A stretch of 64,000 nucleotides of DNA from an uncultured Anaerolineae bacterium. Its GTDB lineage: Bacteria > Chloroflexota > Anaerolineae > CG2-30-64-16. Below, one piece after another: positions 1 through 7,575 of the stretch (its first letter is position 1; each line of letters opens with the position of its first letter). The position numbers were made by a program, and so were the translations under genes. The notes beneath the pieces are model-generated. The model was not told the DNA's origin and made no database searches. It worked only from the letters and a program-made list of their open reading frames with translations. Location: the NCBI GenBank assembly GCA_937124585.1, contig CAKZKT010000037.1, forward strand, positions 1 through 64,000. The letters are read 5' to 3'.

Positions 1-70
1 TGGTTTGTTGATGTATTCCATTATCCACGAAAGGGGCCATGCCCGCTACTTCAGTTTAGAAAAGTGCAAA

Positions 71-101
71 GGTAGTGATCACTTACCATGTAACCACTAC
101 C
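71..101. repeat. Imperfect inverted repeat at a composition break
   Basis: GGTAGTG at 71-77 is the reverse complement of CACTACC at 95-101. The element sits exactly where the hydrolase reading frame on the minus strand stops resembling its family. Bases 1-101 are visibly AT-richer than the rest of the window. It may be the end of an inserted element or a junction; the window edge prevents a decision. Confidence 0.4.
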
Positions 102-292
102 GGCCCTCGAAAGCTCGGGGCGATCAGGGCCCAGTCATGAGCCAGGCACCATTCGGCATACGGGATGTTCATCTCCTGATCGTAATCGTACGACCAGGTG
201 TGTAGCGCCACGAGCAGCGGCCGCGGCTCCCGGCCGGTCGGAGCGTAGAACGCAGCGGCCTGTCCGCTGCCATCGGCACTACTGGTCAACAT
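83..292 (-). pseudogene. Truncated alpha/beta hydrolase (prolyl-oligopeptidase-like), N-terminal fragment
   Basis: About 69 residues remain from an ATG at 292; a GTG at 304 is an alternative start. The fragment reads like the N-terminus of S9/alpha-beta-hydrolase proteins found in polysaccharide loci: PLLVALHTWSYDYDQ, then YAEWCLAHDW and ALIAPSFRGP. In that family the oxyanion-region FRGP is followed by several hundred residues with the Ser-Asp-His triad. Here only VVVTW follows before a stop, so the catalytic part is missing. The break coincides with an inverted repeat at 71-101 and a fall in GC content. I infer a gene broken by insertion or rearrangement; an assembly junction is equally possible. 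It lies downstream of the MFS gene on the same strand. The protein is unlikely to be functional. Confidence 0.6.
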
Positions 293-408
293 GACCGTCC
301 TCACCGCTTCAGGTCAGCCCGGTATCACGGCGCTTCGTCCCTCCTCCCGTGATCTGCCAGGCAATCCGTCGCGTTGCGCCCGGCGCATCTGTCGTTCAAC
401 CGATCGTG

Positions 409-1839
409 CTACAGGCCTCTGTTGCTTCCTGACTCCTGATGCCTGACGCCTGGCTCGTGGGCCTCCTGGTTGCCGTGAATCCTGCCGCGTGCCAGCGAGG
501 CGAAAACGCCGGCGAAGCAGGCCACAGCGAAGATCGAGAAAGCCAGCCGGGCGCTGGTCAGAAAGGCCGGGTACTGCTGCGGTGTGATCTGCACGCGGCC
601 GATGACGCTCGCGAAAATGAGCGCCGCAATGGCCAGGCTGAGCATCATGCCCATCGTGCGCATCGTCGCCACCGTGGCCGACGCGACGCCGTACCACCGT
701 CGCGCCACCGAGCTCATCACCGCGTTCGTGTTCGGCGAGGAGAAGAGGGCGAAGCCGAAGCCGAGCAAGATCAGGCACAGCACGATGTACCAGAACGGCG
801 TCGCGTCGCCGAGGAAAGTCAGCAGCGCCAGCCCGACCGCCGTCACCGCCATGCCGGCCGACGACACGATGCGCGATTCGACCCGGTCGGAGAGCCGGCC
901 GGTAATCGGCGAGAAGACCGCCTGCACGATCGGCTGCGCGATGAGCACCAGTCCTGCCTGCTGGGGCGACAGCGCTTTGATGTATTGTAGATAGAGGCTA
1001 AGCAGAAAGCCGACCGCGGCCGTTGCGCTGTAGTTGATCAGCGCGGCCACATTGGAGAGGACGAAGCCGCGGTTGTGTCGAAACAGCTCGAGATTGAGGA
1101 GCGGCTGCACAGCCCGCCCTTCCCACAGCACAAACCCGATTCCGAGAGCGAGGCCGACGGCGATCAGCCCGGCGCCTTCCGGCATCGGCAGGAGCGACAG
1201 GCCGTACATGAACGACACAATGGCCGCGCCATACACCAACGCGCCGCGGGCATCGAATCGTTCCCCGCGCGCCTCGGCCCACTCGCCTTTGACGCGAGTC
1301 GTCAGCAGGATGATGGAGATTAGGCCGAGCGCGGCGCCGATCAGGAAGATGCTGCGCCAGCCGAGGGCCTGGGTCATCACCCCGCCCAGAAACGGTCCGA
1401 CCGACAGACCGGTGTAGACGGCGGCCGTGTTGATTCCCAGCACGCGGCCGCGCTCGCTGGCCGGATAGACCGATGTGAGGATGGCCGTGCTGGTGGCGAA
1501 CATCATGGACGCGAACGCGCCCTGCACGAAGCGCGCGGCGATCAGCATCGCGGCCGACGACGCCAGGCCGACCCCGAAAGATGCGACGACGTACCCACTT
1601 ACCCCGATCGTGAAGACCCGGCGGCGGCCGAGGATATCGGCCAGCCGGCCGACGGGCAAGAGCGACATGGCATTCGCCAGGGTGTAGGTCATCGCCACCC
1701 AGCTCAACAGGACGGCGTCCATTGCGAATTCCCGCCCGATGGTCGGCAGCGCGATGTTCGTCGAAGACCCCATGAAGGCGGTCATAAAAACGGAAACGGT
1801 CGTGATCAGCAACACGACGCGATGATCGGTATCTCTCAT
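409..1839 (-). CDS. MFS transporter, DHA2-like drug/solute exporter
   Basis: This is an inner-membrane proton-coupled exporter of the major facilitator superfamily, 476 residues from the ATG at 1839. A longer frame to 1914 adds 25 residues lacking transporter features. It shows about 14 hydrophobic segments, typical of the DHA2 family. The loop 2-3 signature is GRLADILGRRRVF, the motif-C-like region is YTGLSVGPFLGGVMTQALGW, and there is a second-half GRLSDRVESR motif. The substrate cannot be read from sequence; these proteins often export drugs or metabolites. The C-terminal tail after residue ~455 (HGNQEAHEPGVRHQESGSN) is hydrophilic. It is encoded by degenerate CAGG(A/C)GTCAGG-type direct repeats, so the end of the gene looks extended by repeat DNA. 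It follows the GNAT gene on the same strand. Confidence 0.85.
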   Translation of the reverse strand: MRDTDHRVVLLITTVSVFMTAFMGSSTNIALPTIGREFAMDAVLLSWVAMTYTLANAMSLLPVGRLADILGRRRVFTIGVSGYVVASFGVGLASSAAMLIAARFVQGAFASMMFATSTAILTSVYPASERGRVLGINTAAVYTGLSVGPFLGGVMTQALGWRSIFLIGAALGLISIILLTTRVKGEWAEARGERFDARGALVYGAAIVSFMYGLSLLPMPEGAGLIAVGLALGIGFVLWEGRAVQPLLNLELFRHNRGFVLSNVAALINYSATAAVGFLLSLYLQYIKALSPQQAGLVLIAQPIVQAVFSPITGRLSDRVESRIVSSAGMAVTAVGLALLTFLGDATPFWYIVLCLILLGFGFALFSSPNTNAVMSSVARRWYGVASATVATMRTMGMMLSLAIAALIFASVIGRVQITPQQYPAFLTSARLAFSIFAVACFAGVFASLARGRIHGNQEAHEPGVRHQESGSNRGL

Positions 1840-2525
1840 GATTTCGATACTCCAACGCTTTTGTCGGAGCCGGCCTCCAACACAGACAGACTGAGGCGGT
1901 CCTGAAATATACATCGGCCTACCACGTCAAATGCCGCGATCGGCACGCGCGCGGCGGTGCTGGCCGCATACTCATCGGCCAACAACGTCCACACCAGCGT
2001 ATCGCGCACTTTGCCGGCAACCTTGCGGCGGCGCAGCGTGGCCTCGTGGGTGAAACCGAGCTTGCGGGGCACAGCTGCGCTGCGCACGTTGTCCGCGTGG
2101 CAGTGAATCTCCACCCGATCAAGCCGGTCAATCTCGAAAGCAACGCGCGTCAGGGCGGCGGCCGTCTCGGTTGCGATCCCCTGATTGATGCGGTCGCTGC
2201 GCACCCAGTAGCCGATCTCGCGCGCATCTGGCCCCAGTCGCGTGTGCAATCCCGTGCCTCCGAGCACCTCAGCTTCGTCGCTGCTGAAGATGCCGTAGAC
2301 GAAATCCTGGCCCAAATCGAATTGGCCGCGCCAGTGCCGAAGCAACGCGATCTTGGCGTCGAGATCGGTCGGCTCGTTTTCGGCCCAGGGCATCCAGGGC
2401 CGCAAGTGTTCGATGCTGCTGTCAATCGCGGCTTTGAGCAACGGTGCATCTACCGGCTGCCAGCAGCGGATCACCAGCCGGGGAGTGACGACCCGATAGG
2501 CCGGGCCAGGGGCGGGTGACGCCAT
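1836..2525 (-). CDS. GNAT-family N-acetyltransferase (RimJ/RimL type)
   Basis: A cytoplasmic acetyl-CoA-dependent N-acetyltransferase of 229 residues, resembling RimJ/RimL enzymes that acetylate ribosomal protein N-termini or small amines. It starts with the usual TPRLVIRCWQPVDAP strand. The motif-A region is EIGYWVRSDRINQGIATETAAAL, with a serine-poor variant of the Q/R-x-x-G-x-A pyrophosphate loop, then the NVRSAAVPRKLGF segment. I start at ATG 2525 because the upstream ATG at 2561 lies inside the 28-bp palindrome and would translate repeat DNA. The last ~40 residues after WTLLADEYA are not typical of the family. The stop overlaps the MFS start by a few bases, so the two are probably co-translated. 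The substrate is unknown. Confidence 0.8.
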   Translation of the reverse strand: MASPAPGPAYRVVTPRLVIRCWQPVDAPLLKAAIDSSIEHLRPWMPWAENEPTDLDAKIALLRHWRGQFDLGQDFVYGIFSSDEAEVLGGTGLHTRLGPDAREIGYWVRSDRINQGIATETAAALTRVAFEIDRLDRVEIHCHADNVRSAAVPRKLGFTHEATLRRRKVAGKVRDTLVWTLLADEYAASTAARVPIAAFDVVGRCIFQDRLSLSVLEAGSDKSVGVSKS

Positions 2526-2546
2526 ATTGGTCTGCTCCAAATCAGC

Positions 2547-2574
2547 GTAGAGACGTTGCATGCAACGTCTCTAC
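2547..2574. repeat. 28-bp perfect palindrome, copy 1
   Basis: GTAGAGACGTTGCA is followed at once by its exact reverse complement, giving a 28-bp perfect palindrome. A second identical copy follows 42 bp downstream. Both sit between nagB and the GNAT gene. Palindromes of this GTAGAGACG...CGTCTCTAC form are, from memory, dispersed in some Chloroflexota and cyanobacterial genomes. Confidence 0.9.
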
Positions 2575-2585
2575 CATGGTCATCG

Positions 2586-2619
2586 GTTGTAGAGACGTTG
2601 CATGCAACGTCTCTACAAC
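2586..2619. repeat. 28-bp perfect palindrome, copy 2, extended to 34 bp
   Basis: This is the same 28-bp palindrome (core 2589-2616), extended by 3 complementary bases on each side (GTT / AAC) so that it reaches the nagB stop codon. As RNA it would form a long hairpin at the 3' end of nagB mRNA and could act as a processing or attenuating structure before the GNAT gene. Confidence 0.9.
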
Positions 2620-3396
2620 TCATTTCAACCGCGTGGCAGACTCCTGATCCAGGAACAGGTGCGCGTGGTCGGCCTGGCGCAGGATGGATGCCGGGCAATC
2701 TTCCGTGATCGGGCCGAGCAGCGCGCGCTCGACCGCCTCGGCCTTGCGCGCTTCGGGCACGATGCAGAGGATGCGCCGGGCCGCCAGGAGCGCCGGGATC
2801 GTCAGCGTGATGGCGTGGGTGGGCACCGCGGCCAGGTCGGGGAAATGCCCCTCGCCCACCTGCTGACGCCGCGAGCGTTCATCCAGCTTCACGACTTTGA
2901 CCCAAACCGGATCGTCGAAGTCGGCAAACGGCGGGTCATTGAACGCGATATGGCCGTTTTCACCCATCCCCATGGCGCACAGGTCGGCCGGATGCGCCCG
3001 CAGCAGCGTTTCGTACGCGCGGCAGGCGGCTTCGACATCGGTTGCCTGACCAGGGACGGGGTAAAACGCCGCCGGCCGCACTGCATCGAGCAGGTGGGTG
3101 CGCAGGAAGCGCGGAAAACTGGCCGGATGATTCGGATCAATGCCGACGTACTCGTCCATGTGGAAGACGTTGACCGCGTCCCAGGCGATGCCGGGCAGAT
3201 CGCGCAGCGCATGGAGGAAAGTCAGCTGCGAATTACCGGTTGCCAGGATGATGTTGGCGTGACCCTTCGTTCGGATCGCGGCGGCAATAATCTCGCGCGC
3301 CTCTGCGGCGGCCGCCTCGCCCATGGCCGCATTCGTGGCAAAAACGCTCGTGCGCAGCGCGCCGTACACCTTCTCTTGGATCGGATTGGGGATCAT
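2620..3396 (-). CDS. nagB: Glucosamine-6-phosphate deaminase-like protein
   Basis: A cytoplasmic aldose-ketose isomerase/deaminase converting glucosamine-6-P to fructose-6-P plus ammonia, or a close relative, 258 residues. The NagB signatures are present: ATGNSQLTFLHAL (phosphate loop), MDEYVGID with the catalytic Asp near residue 81, and GENGHIAFNDP with the catalytic His near residue 147. The usual FNEP glutamate is Asp here (FNDP), and the region after it is shorter and different from E. coli NagB, so the true substrate may be a related amino sugar phosphate. It lies 27 bp downstream of the nagA-like gene on the same strand, which supports the pathway assignment. Confidence 0.85.
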   Translation of the reverse strand: MIPNPIQEKVYGALRTSVFATNAAMGEAAAAEAREIIAAAIRTKGHANIILATGNSQLTFLHALRDLPGIAWDAVNVFHMDEYVGIDPNHPASFPRFLRTHLLDAVRPAAFYPVPGQATDVEAACRAYETLLRAHPADLCAMGMGENGHIAFNDPPFADFDDPVWVKVVKLDERSRRQQVGEGHFPDLAAVPTHAITLTIPALLAARRILCIVPEARKAEAVERALLGPITEDCPASILRQADHAHLFLDQESATRLK

Positions 3397-3423
3397 TTGC
3401 GTGGCTCCGTAATGTGTGAAACG

Positions 3424-4611
3424 TCAAACGGGGCGCATCGCTTGCCCGTTTGCCCATTCTCCGCCCATGAGCACGCGCCAGGCGCTGAAATCATCGTTGA
3501 AAACGGCGAGATCGGCGCGTTTGCCGGCCGCGATGCTGCCGATGGTCGCATCCAGGCCGAGGGCGCGGGCGGGGTTCAGCGTGACCATGCGGATCGCCTC
3601 GACGAGCGGCACGCCGACGACATCGCGCAGGATCGGGATCATCTCGTTGAGGAGGGTGGTGCTGCCGGCAAATGCGGTGCCGTCGAGCATCATGCCCACT
3701 CCGTCGCTGACAACGTACTCCATGCCGCCCATGCGATAGCGCGTTCCCTCGGGCAGACCGGCGCCGTTGGTGGCGTCCGAGATGACGCACAGCCGGTCTG
3801 GCCCAATGCATTTGCGGGCCAGCTGCATCAGCGTGGCCGGCAGATGCCGGTTGTCGGCGATCATCTCGACGGTGAGGCTGTCGAAGAGCAATGCAGCCTC
3901 CAGCACGCCTGGCACCCGCCACGGTCCCACGCGCACTGTGCTCGACATGGCGCTCCAGATATGGGTGACATGGCGCAGGCCGACGCGCATGGCGGCCGCC
4001 ACCTGCTCGTCGGTGGCCGCGCTGTGGCCCACGGCGGGGATGATGTCCAGCGCGGCCAGCCGGCCGACCAGAGCGAGCGCGCCGGGCAGCTCAGGGGCCA
4101 GGACGAAAACGCGCAGGATGTCGGCATAGGCCAGCAGCGCGTCCGCCGAGCCGTCGTCGGGGGTGCGCAGGACAGACGGATCGAGCGCGCCCGCCTGGCG
4201 CGGGCTGACATACGGGCTTTCCAGATGCACGCCCAGCATGCGCGCGACGCCGGGCTGTGGCCGCGCCATCCACGCCCGGCAAAAGTCAAAGACGCGCGTC
4301 AGATTGGGCAGCGGCTCCGGCGCGATCGTGGCGACCAGCGCGGTCACTCCACGACGGGCATTCTCGCGCAGGATGGTTTCCCAGGCCGCTGCATTCGGCT
4401 CGTTGAAGGTGTGGCCGAGCGCGCCGTGTGTGTGCATGTCTATCAGGCCCGGCGCGATCAGCCGGCCGCCGACGTCATGCTGCTCGACATCGCTGCCCAG
4501 GGCAGCAGCTGTGGCTAGGCCCAGGATCGTGTCGCCCTCGATCACGATGGCGTGGCCTGTGACGATGCGATCAGGCAGGGCAATGCGACCGTTGGTGAGC
4601 GCGAGTTTCAT
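3424..4611 (-). CDS. nagA: N-acetylglucosamine-6-phosphate deacetylase-like amidohydrolase
   Basis: A cytoplasmic amidohydrolase-fold deacetylase, 395 residues, probably acting just before the nagB product. Recognisable metal and catalytic motifs in order are: DMHTHG near residue 58, HLESPY near 128 (metal Glu; most NagA have HLEGPF), GHSAAT, VTHIWSAMS (usually HLFNAM), MIADNRHLP and VISDATNGAG with the catalytic Asp near 275. All metal ligands remain, but the Gly-to-Ser change in HLEGP and Asn-to-Ser in FNAM are unusual and may signal a different N-acyl sugar. The C-terminus NPARALGLDATIGSIAAGKRADLAVF is standard for the fold. It begins 22 bp after the saccharopine-dehydrogenase-like gene, so it is probably in the same operon. 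Confidence 0.85.
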   Translation of the reverse strand: MKLALTNGRIALPDRIVTGHAIVIEGDTILGLATAAALGSDVEQHDVGGRLIAPGLIDMHTHGALGHTFNEPNAAAWETILRENARRGVTALVATIAPEPLPNLTRVFDFCRAWMARPQPGVARMLGVHLESPYVSPRQAGALDPSVLRTPDDGSADALLAYADILRVFVLAPELPGALALVGRLAALDIIPAVGHSAATDEQVAAAMRVGLRHVTHIWSAMSSTVRVGPWRVPGVLEAALLFDSLTVEMIADNRHLPATLMQLARKCIGPDRLCVISDATNGAGLPEGTRYRMGGMEYVVSDGVGMMLDGTAFAGSTTLLNEMIPILRDVVGVPLVEAIRMVTLNPARALGLDATIGSIAAGKRADLAVFNDDFSAWRVLMGGEWANGQAMRPV

Positions 4612-4633
4612 GCGTGAACTTTCCAGTACGGTG

Positions 4634-5773
4634 TTATGCCTTGCTTTCCGGCGCGCCCCGAACGATCACCCCGCGCGCGGTCAGGTCGGCGAGCACCGCT
4701 CGGAAGCATCCTTCGTCTGCTGCCACATATTCGGGCGGGTAGATGCCCTTGCGATCGAACCGACCCGCCAACACCAGCCGGGCGACCGCGGTGCAGGTGT
4801 AGCCGGTGGTGCGCGCCATGGATGAGGTGCCGGTGCGGGGGTCGGTGCGGTCGAACAGATGGTAGGTGTAACGACAATCGCGGCCGGCTTCCTGTCCCCA
4901 CACGGTGGCCTGGAGCACGGTGAACTCCTCTTCGCCCTCGTCCAGCCGCCATTGACGGAACAGGAGCGCCGCAGTCAGGTCAAGCGGCCGCACGATGGCG
5001 TTGCCCACGGCGATGGGCGTTTTGGCGAGGAAGCCGCTCTCGCGCAGCACGCGCACGTACTCGATATGGCTGGGGTAGCGCAGCGTCTTCTCGACCATAT
5101 TCGGGACAGGCATTGTCCTGAGCAGCGTGCGCAGGCCGTCGGTGTTGAACGCCTCCAGCGTGCCGATTGGCTCGACCTCCACCAGCTCTGCATCCGACAA
5201 CGCGGGCCGGGTGACCAGGGTGCCGTTTTCGATCAGCCGGGCCGGCCGGGTGTACTCCTCCAGCACGTCAATGGGCGAGAAAGGCGCCTTGTATTGCCAG
5301 GGCCAGCTGCGCCGGGCGGGCAGGCCGCCGACCAGACAGCGAAAGCCGGCCACCGTCATGCGACCGACGTGGTAACCCAGGATCATGTTGCTGAGGCCGG
5401 GCGCCACGCCGCAATCCACGACCGCAGTGACACCGGCCGCGCGGGCCGCCGCGTCCAGCGCGAACGGGTCCTCGTCGAAGAACGAGATGTCCACGACGTT
5501 TTTGCCTGCTTCGATGACCGTGCGAAGCACGGCGAAGCCCAGGAAGCCCGGCGCAGCGCCGATCACGAGATCGGCCGGCCCGATGACACGGCGAATGGCC
5601 GCCGGATCGGAGAGGTCGGCGACCTGCGTGGCCAACGGATGGCGTGCGGCGAGCGCGGCCAGCCGTTGCTGATCCACATCCACGGCGGTCACAGCATGAT
5701 CGCGGCACAGGTCGGCTGCGATGGCGCCGCCCACCATGCCGGCGCCGAGGACGACAATCCGATAGTCCGTCAT
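4634..5773 (-). CDS. Saccharopine dehydrogenase-like NAD(P)-dependent oxidoreductase
   Basis: A soluble 379-residue dehydrogenase of the saccharopine/lysine-6-dehydrogenase family. The N-terminal Rossmann motif is VVLGAGMVGGAIAADL, followed by VTAVDVDQQRL with the Asp expected to bind the cofactor ribose. A family segment KNVVDISFFDEDPFALDAAARAAGV and VDCGVAPGLSNMILGYH follow. Members oxidise C-N bonds of amino acids or their adducts; the substrate here is unknown. Its ATG at 5773 overlaps the TGA of the upstream kduD-like gene as ATGA, so the two are translationally coupled. Being in a sugar-acid and amino-sugar operon suggests action on a sugar-amine intermediate, which is inference. Confidence 0.8.
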   Translation of the reverse strand: MTDYRIVVLGAGMVGGAIAADLCRDHAVTAVDVDQQRLAALAARHPLATQVADLSDPAAIRRVIGPADLVIGAAPGFLGFAVLRTVIEAGKNVVDISFFDEDPFALDAAARAAGVTAVVDCGVAPGLSNMILGYHVGRMTVAGFRCLVGGLPARRSWPWQYKAPFSPIDVLEEYTRPARLIENGTLVTRPALSDAELVEVEPIGTLEAFNTDGLRTLLRTMPVPNMVEKTLRYPSHIEYVRVLRESGFLAKTPIAVGNAIVRPLDLTAALLFRQWRLDEGEEEFTVLQATVWGQEAGRDCRYTYHLFDRTDPRTGTSSMARTTGYTCTAVARLVLAGRFDRKGIYPPEYVAADEGCFRAVLADLTARGVIVRGAPESKA

Positions 5774-6534
5774 CGCGCCAGCCACCCTCCGTCCACACAG
5801 ACGATGCTGCCGTGCATGTAGTCTGAGGCGCGCGAGGCCAGGAAAACGACCGCGCCCTTCAGGTCGGCCGGTTCGCCCCAGCGGCCGGCCGGGATCCGGC
5901 CGAGAATGGCCTCGGCGCGGGCAGGGTCGGCGCGCAGGGGCGCGGTGTTGTCGGTTGCCATGTAGCCGGGCGCGATGGCGTTGACGTTGATATTGTGTCG
6001 GGCCCATTCGTTCGCCAGGGCGCGCGTGATGCCGGCGACCGCGCTTTTGGACGCCGTGTACGATGGCACCAGGATGCCGCCCTGGAACGACAGCATCGAG
6101 GCGACGTTGATGATCTTGCCGCCGCCCTGGGCCATCATCGCTCTGCCGGTCGCCTGCGCCAGGAAAAAGACGGCCTTGAGGTTGATCTGCAACACGTCAT
6201 CCCAGTCGGCCTCGCTGAATTCCAGCGCCGGCGCGCGACGGATGATGCCCGCATTGTTGACCAGGATGTCAAGCCGTCCCATGTCCGCGACGACCTGGCC
6301 GACGATCGCGTTCAGATCGGCCACGGTCGCCTCACGCAGGTCGCAACAGATCTGGGCGAAGCGCCGACCCAGCTTCGTCACGGCCTCGCCGGTTTCATCG
6401 CTGCTGCACCGATCGAGGCCTACGATGTCGGCGCCGGCCTCGGCCAGGCCCAACGCCATCGCCTGTCCCAACCCGCGCGCTGCGCCGGTCACCAGCGCCA
6501 CACGTTCATCGAGGCGAAAGAGATCGAGAATCAT
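5770..6534 (-). CDS. kduD: Short-chain dehydrogenase, 2-dehydro-3-deoxy-D-gluconate 5-dehydrogenase-like
   Basis: A cytoplasmic NAD(P)-dependent SDR of 254 residues. It shows TGAARGLGQAMA (cofactor loop), NNAGI near residue 87, the catalytic Ser in INVASML and the YTASKSA Tyr-Lys pair. The N-terminus MILDLFRLDERVALVTG and the SDYMHGSIVCVDGGWLAR end closely resemble KduD/gluconate 5-dehydrogenases of uronate and pectin breakdown. I chose ATG 6534, preceded by GGAGAC; the longer frame to 6597 runs into a hairpin repeat. It is followed by an ATGA overlap with the next gene and preceded by the iolB-like gene. The exact substrate (deoxy-ketogluconate or another ketose) is inferred. Confidence 0.8.
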   Translation of the reverse strand: MILDLFRLDERVALVTGAARGLGQAMALGLAEAGADIVGLDRCSSDETGEAVTKLGRRFAQICCDLREATVADLNAIVGQVVADMGRLDILVNNAGIIRRAPALEFSEADWDDVLQINLKAVFFLAQATGRAMMAQGGGKIINVASMLSFQGGILVPSYTASKSAVAGITRALANEWARHNINVNAIAPGYMATDNTAPLRADPARAEAILGRIPAGRWGEPADLKGAVVFLASRASDYMHGSIVCVDGGWLAR

Positions 6535-6563
6535 GACGGTGTCTCCCTGGAAAATTGGCGTCC

Positions 6564-6597
6564 ATGTGCCGGGCATTCTGCAAGATGCCTGGCACAT
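6564..6597. repeat. Hairpin of the GTGCC-GGCAT / ATGCC-GGCAC family
   Basis: ATGTGCCGGGCAT at 6564-6576 pairs with ATGCCTGGCACAT at 6585-6597, a 13-bp stem with one G-T pair and an 8-nt loop. It lies between the iolB and kduD genes. Related TGCCTGGCAC hairpins or half-sites occur near 18773, 43869 and 60061, so it is a dispersed element rather than a dedicated terminator. Confidence 0.75.
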
Positions 6598-6615
6598 CCA
6601 CCGGCGATTTTCGGG

Positions 6616-7434
6616 TCAGTGACCCAGCGCCTTCAGCATGGGCACAGTGCGCGCCACCCAGGCGAGGGTCGGATCATCTGCGGTGGCCTGCACGCGCTGA
6701 TTGCCGGCCAGGAACCAGAGGAAATAGCTGGTGTAGCCCGGCGCGCTGTTGGTCGTGTGATAGCCCTTCGGCGCCATCAGAATGGTGTTGTCGCGCACGA
6801 CGAAAGCGGTGTCAATCTCGTCGTTGTAGTAGCGCACCATGCCGAAGCCATCCGACGGATTGATCTTGAAGAAGTACATCTCTTCGTGATAGGCCTCGCG
6901 CGGCAGGTCGTCCACCTCGTGTTTGTGCGGGGGATAGGTGCTCCAGTTGCCCGACGGGGTGTACGTCTCGCCGACGATGAGGCGGGCGGCCGGCAGGTCG
7001 GGCTGGCCGGCCAGGGTGAGGATCTGGTGATAGCTGCGGCTGAAGTTCGCCGCGCCCCACACGCCCGTCGTGACCTTCTCCGGGCCGATGACGTAGGGCG
7101 CCACCTTCAGATCGCTCGGTGCGCTGGTCAATCCGACTTCGAGTCGGCCATGGGCCGTGATGGTGTATTCTGCGCCGCAGGGGATGTACACAGAGTGCGG
7201 CTTGCCTGCGAAGACGTTGGGCCGGCCGCCGACATTTTTGAACTCCTGGCCGTTCACGATGAACGTGCCTTTGCCGCCCAGGATCACGGCCAACACCTCG
7301 CGATCGGCCGTAGCGCTGCTGTAACTCTCGCCGCTGTTCAGGACGAGCAGGCCGAAGTCCAGCAGCTTGCAGGGATTAACCGGCAGCCGGTTCAGGCCGG
7401 CCGCAGATGGAACGGATGTGAAGTAGGTTGTCAT
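6616..7434 (-). CDS. iolB: 5-deoxy-glucuronate isomerase-like cupin protein
   Basis: A cytoplasmic two-cupin protein of 272 residues. In myo-inositol catabolism IolB converts 5-deoxy-D-glucuronate to 2-deoxy-5-keto-gluconate. The diagnostic region is present: RLIVGETYTPSGNWSTYPPHKH at about 145-166, then AYHEEMYFFKINPSDGFG, with His and Glu side chains expected to bind the metal. KduI proteins are related in fold but lack the SSYPPHKHD-like motif, so IolB is the better family. The start ATG 7434 has an AGGAGG about 11 nt upstream. It is the first gene of the minus-strand operon iolB-kduD-sdh-nagA-nagB. The other inositol genes (iolC, D, E, G) are not adjacent, so the physiological substrate remains uncertain. 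Confidence 0.85.
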   Translation of the reverse strand: MTTYFTSVPSAAGLNRLPVNPCKLLDFGLLVLNSGESYSSATADREVLAVILGGKGTFIVNGQEFKNVGGRPNVFAGKPHSVYIPCGAEYTITAHGRLEVGLTSAPSDLKVAPYVIGPEKVTTGVWGAANFSRSYHQILTLAGQPDLPAARLIVGETYTPSGNWSTYPPHKHEVDDLPREAYHEEMYFFKINPSDGFGMVRYYNDEIDTAFVVRDNTILMAPKGYHTTNSAPGYTSYFLWFLAGNQRVQATADDPTLAWVARTVPMLKALGH

Positions 7435-7468
7435 ATAGTGAAGGCCTCCTGGATGATGTGCAAAGCAT

Positions 7469-7477
7469 AGTATACCA
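7469..7477 (-). promoter_or_regulatory. Extended -10 promoter for the iolB operon
   Basis: On the minus strand TGG-TATACT forms an extended -10 element about 35 bp before the iolB ATG. The -35 region is weak. An AGGAGG ribosome site follows. It is the only clear -10 in the short divergent gap to uup. Confidence 0.45.
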
Positions 7478-7522
7478 GCGAATGGGCCGATCAGAAAAAA
7501 TGGCCAAAGCATCCGCCGACAA

Positions 7523-7551
7523 TTGTCAGTCGCGACATTTGGTTGTATGAT
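7523..7551 (+). promoter_or_regulatory. Sigma-70-type promoter for uup
   Basis: TTGTCA at 7523-7528 and TATGAT at 7546-7551 are separated by 17 bp. The start would fall near 7558, giving an 18-nt leader. GAAAGGGA at 7563-7570 is a good ribosome site for the ATG at 7576. Confidence 0.65.
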
Positions 7552-7575
7552 CTGATCCGATGAAAGGGAACTCCG

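Noticed and set aside
2602-4518. 638-residue plus-strand open frame opposite nagB/nagA
   Set aside because: It is antisense to two genes with clear family motifs, has Arg/His/Gln-rich composition without domains, and is a product of high GC in the third position.
7518-7527. GACAATTGTC palindrome between iolB and uup as an operator
   Set aside because: It is only 10 bp and is explained by the uup -35 hexamer; there is no second copy or other support.
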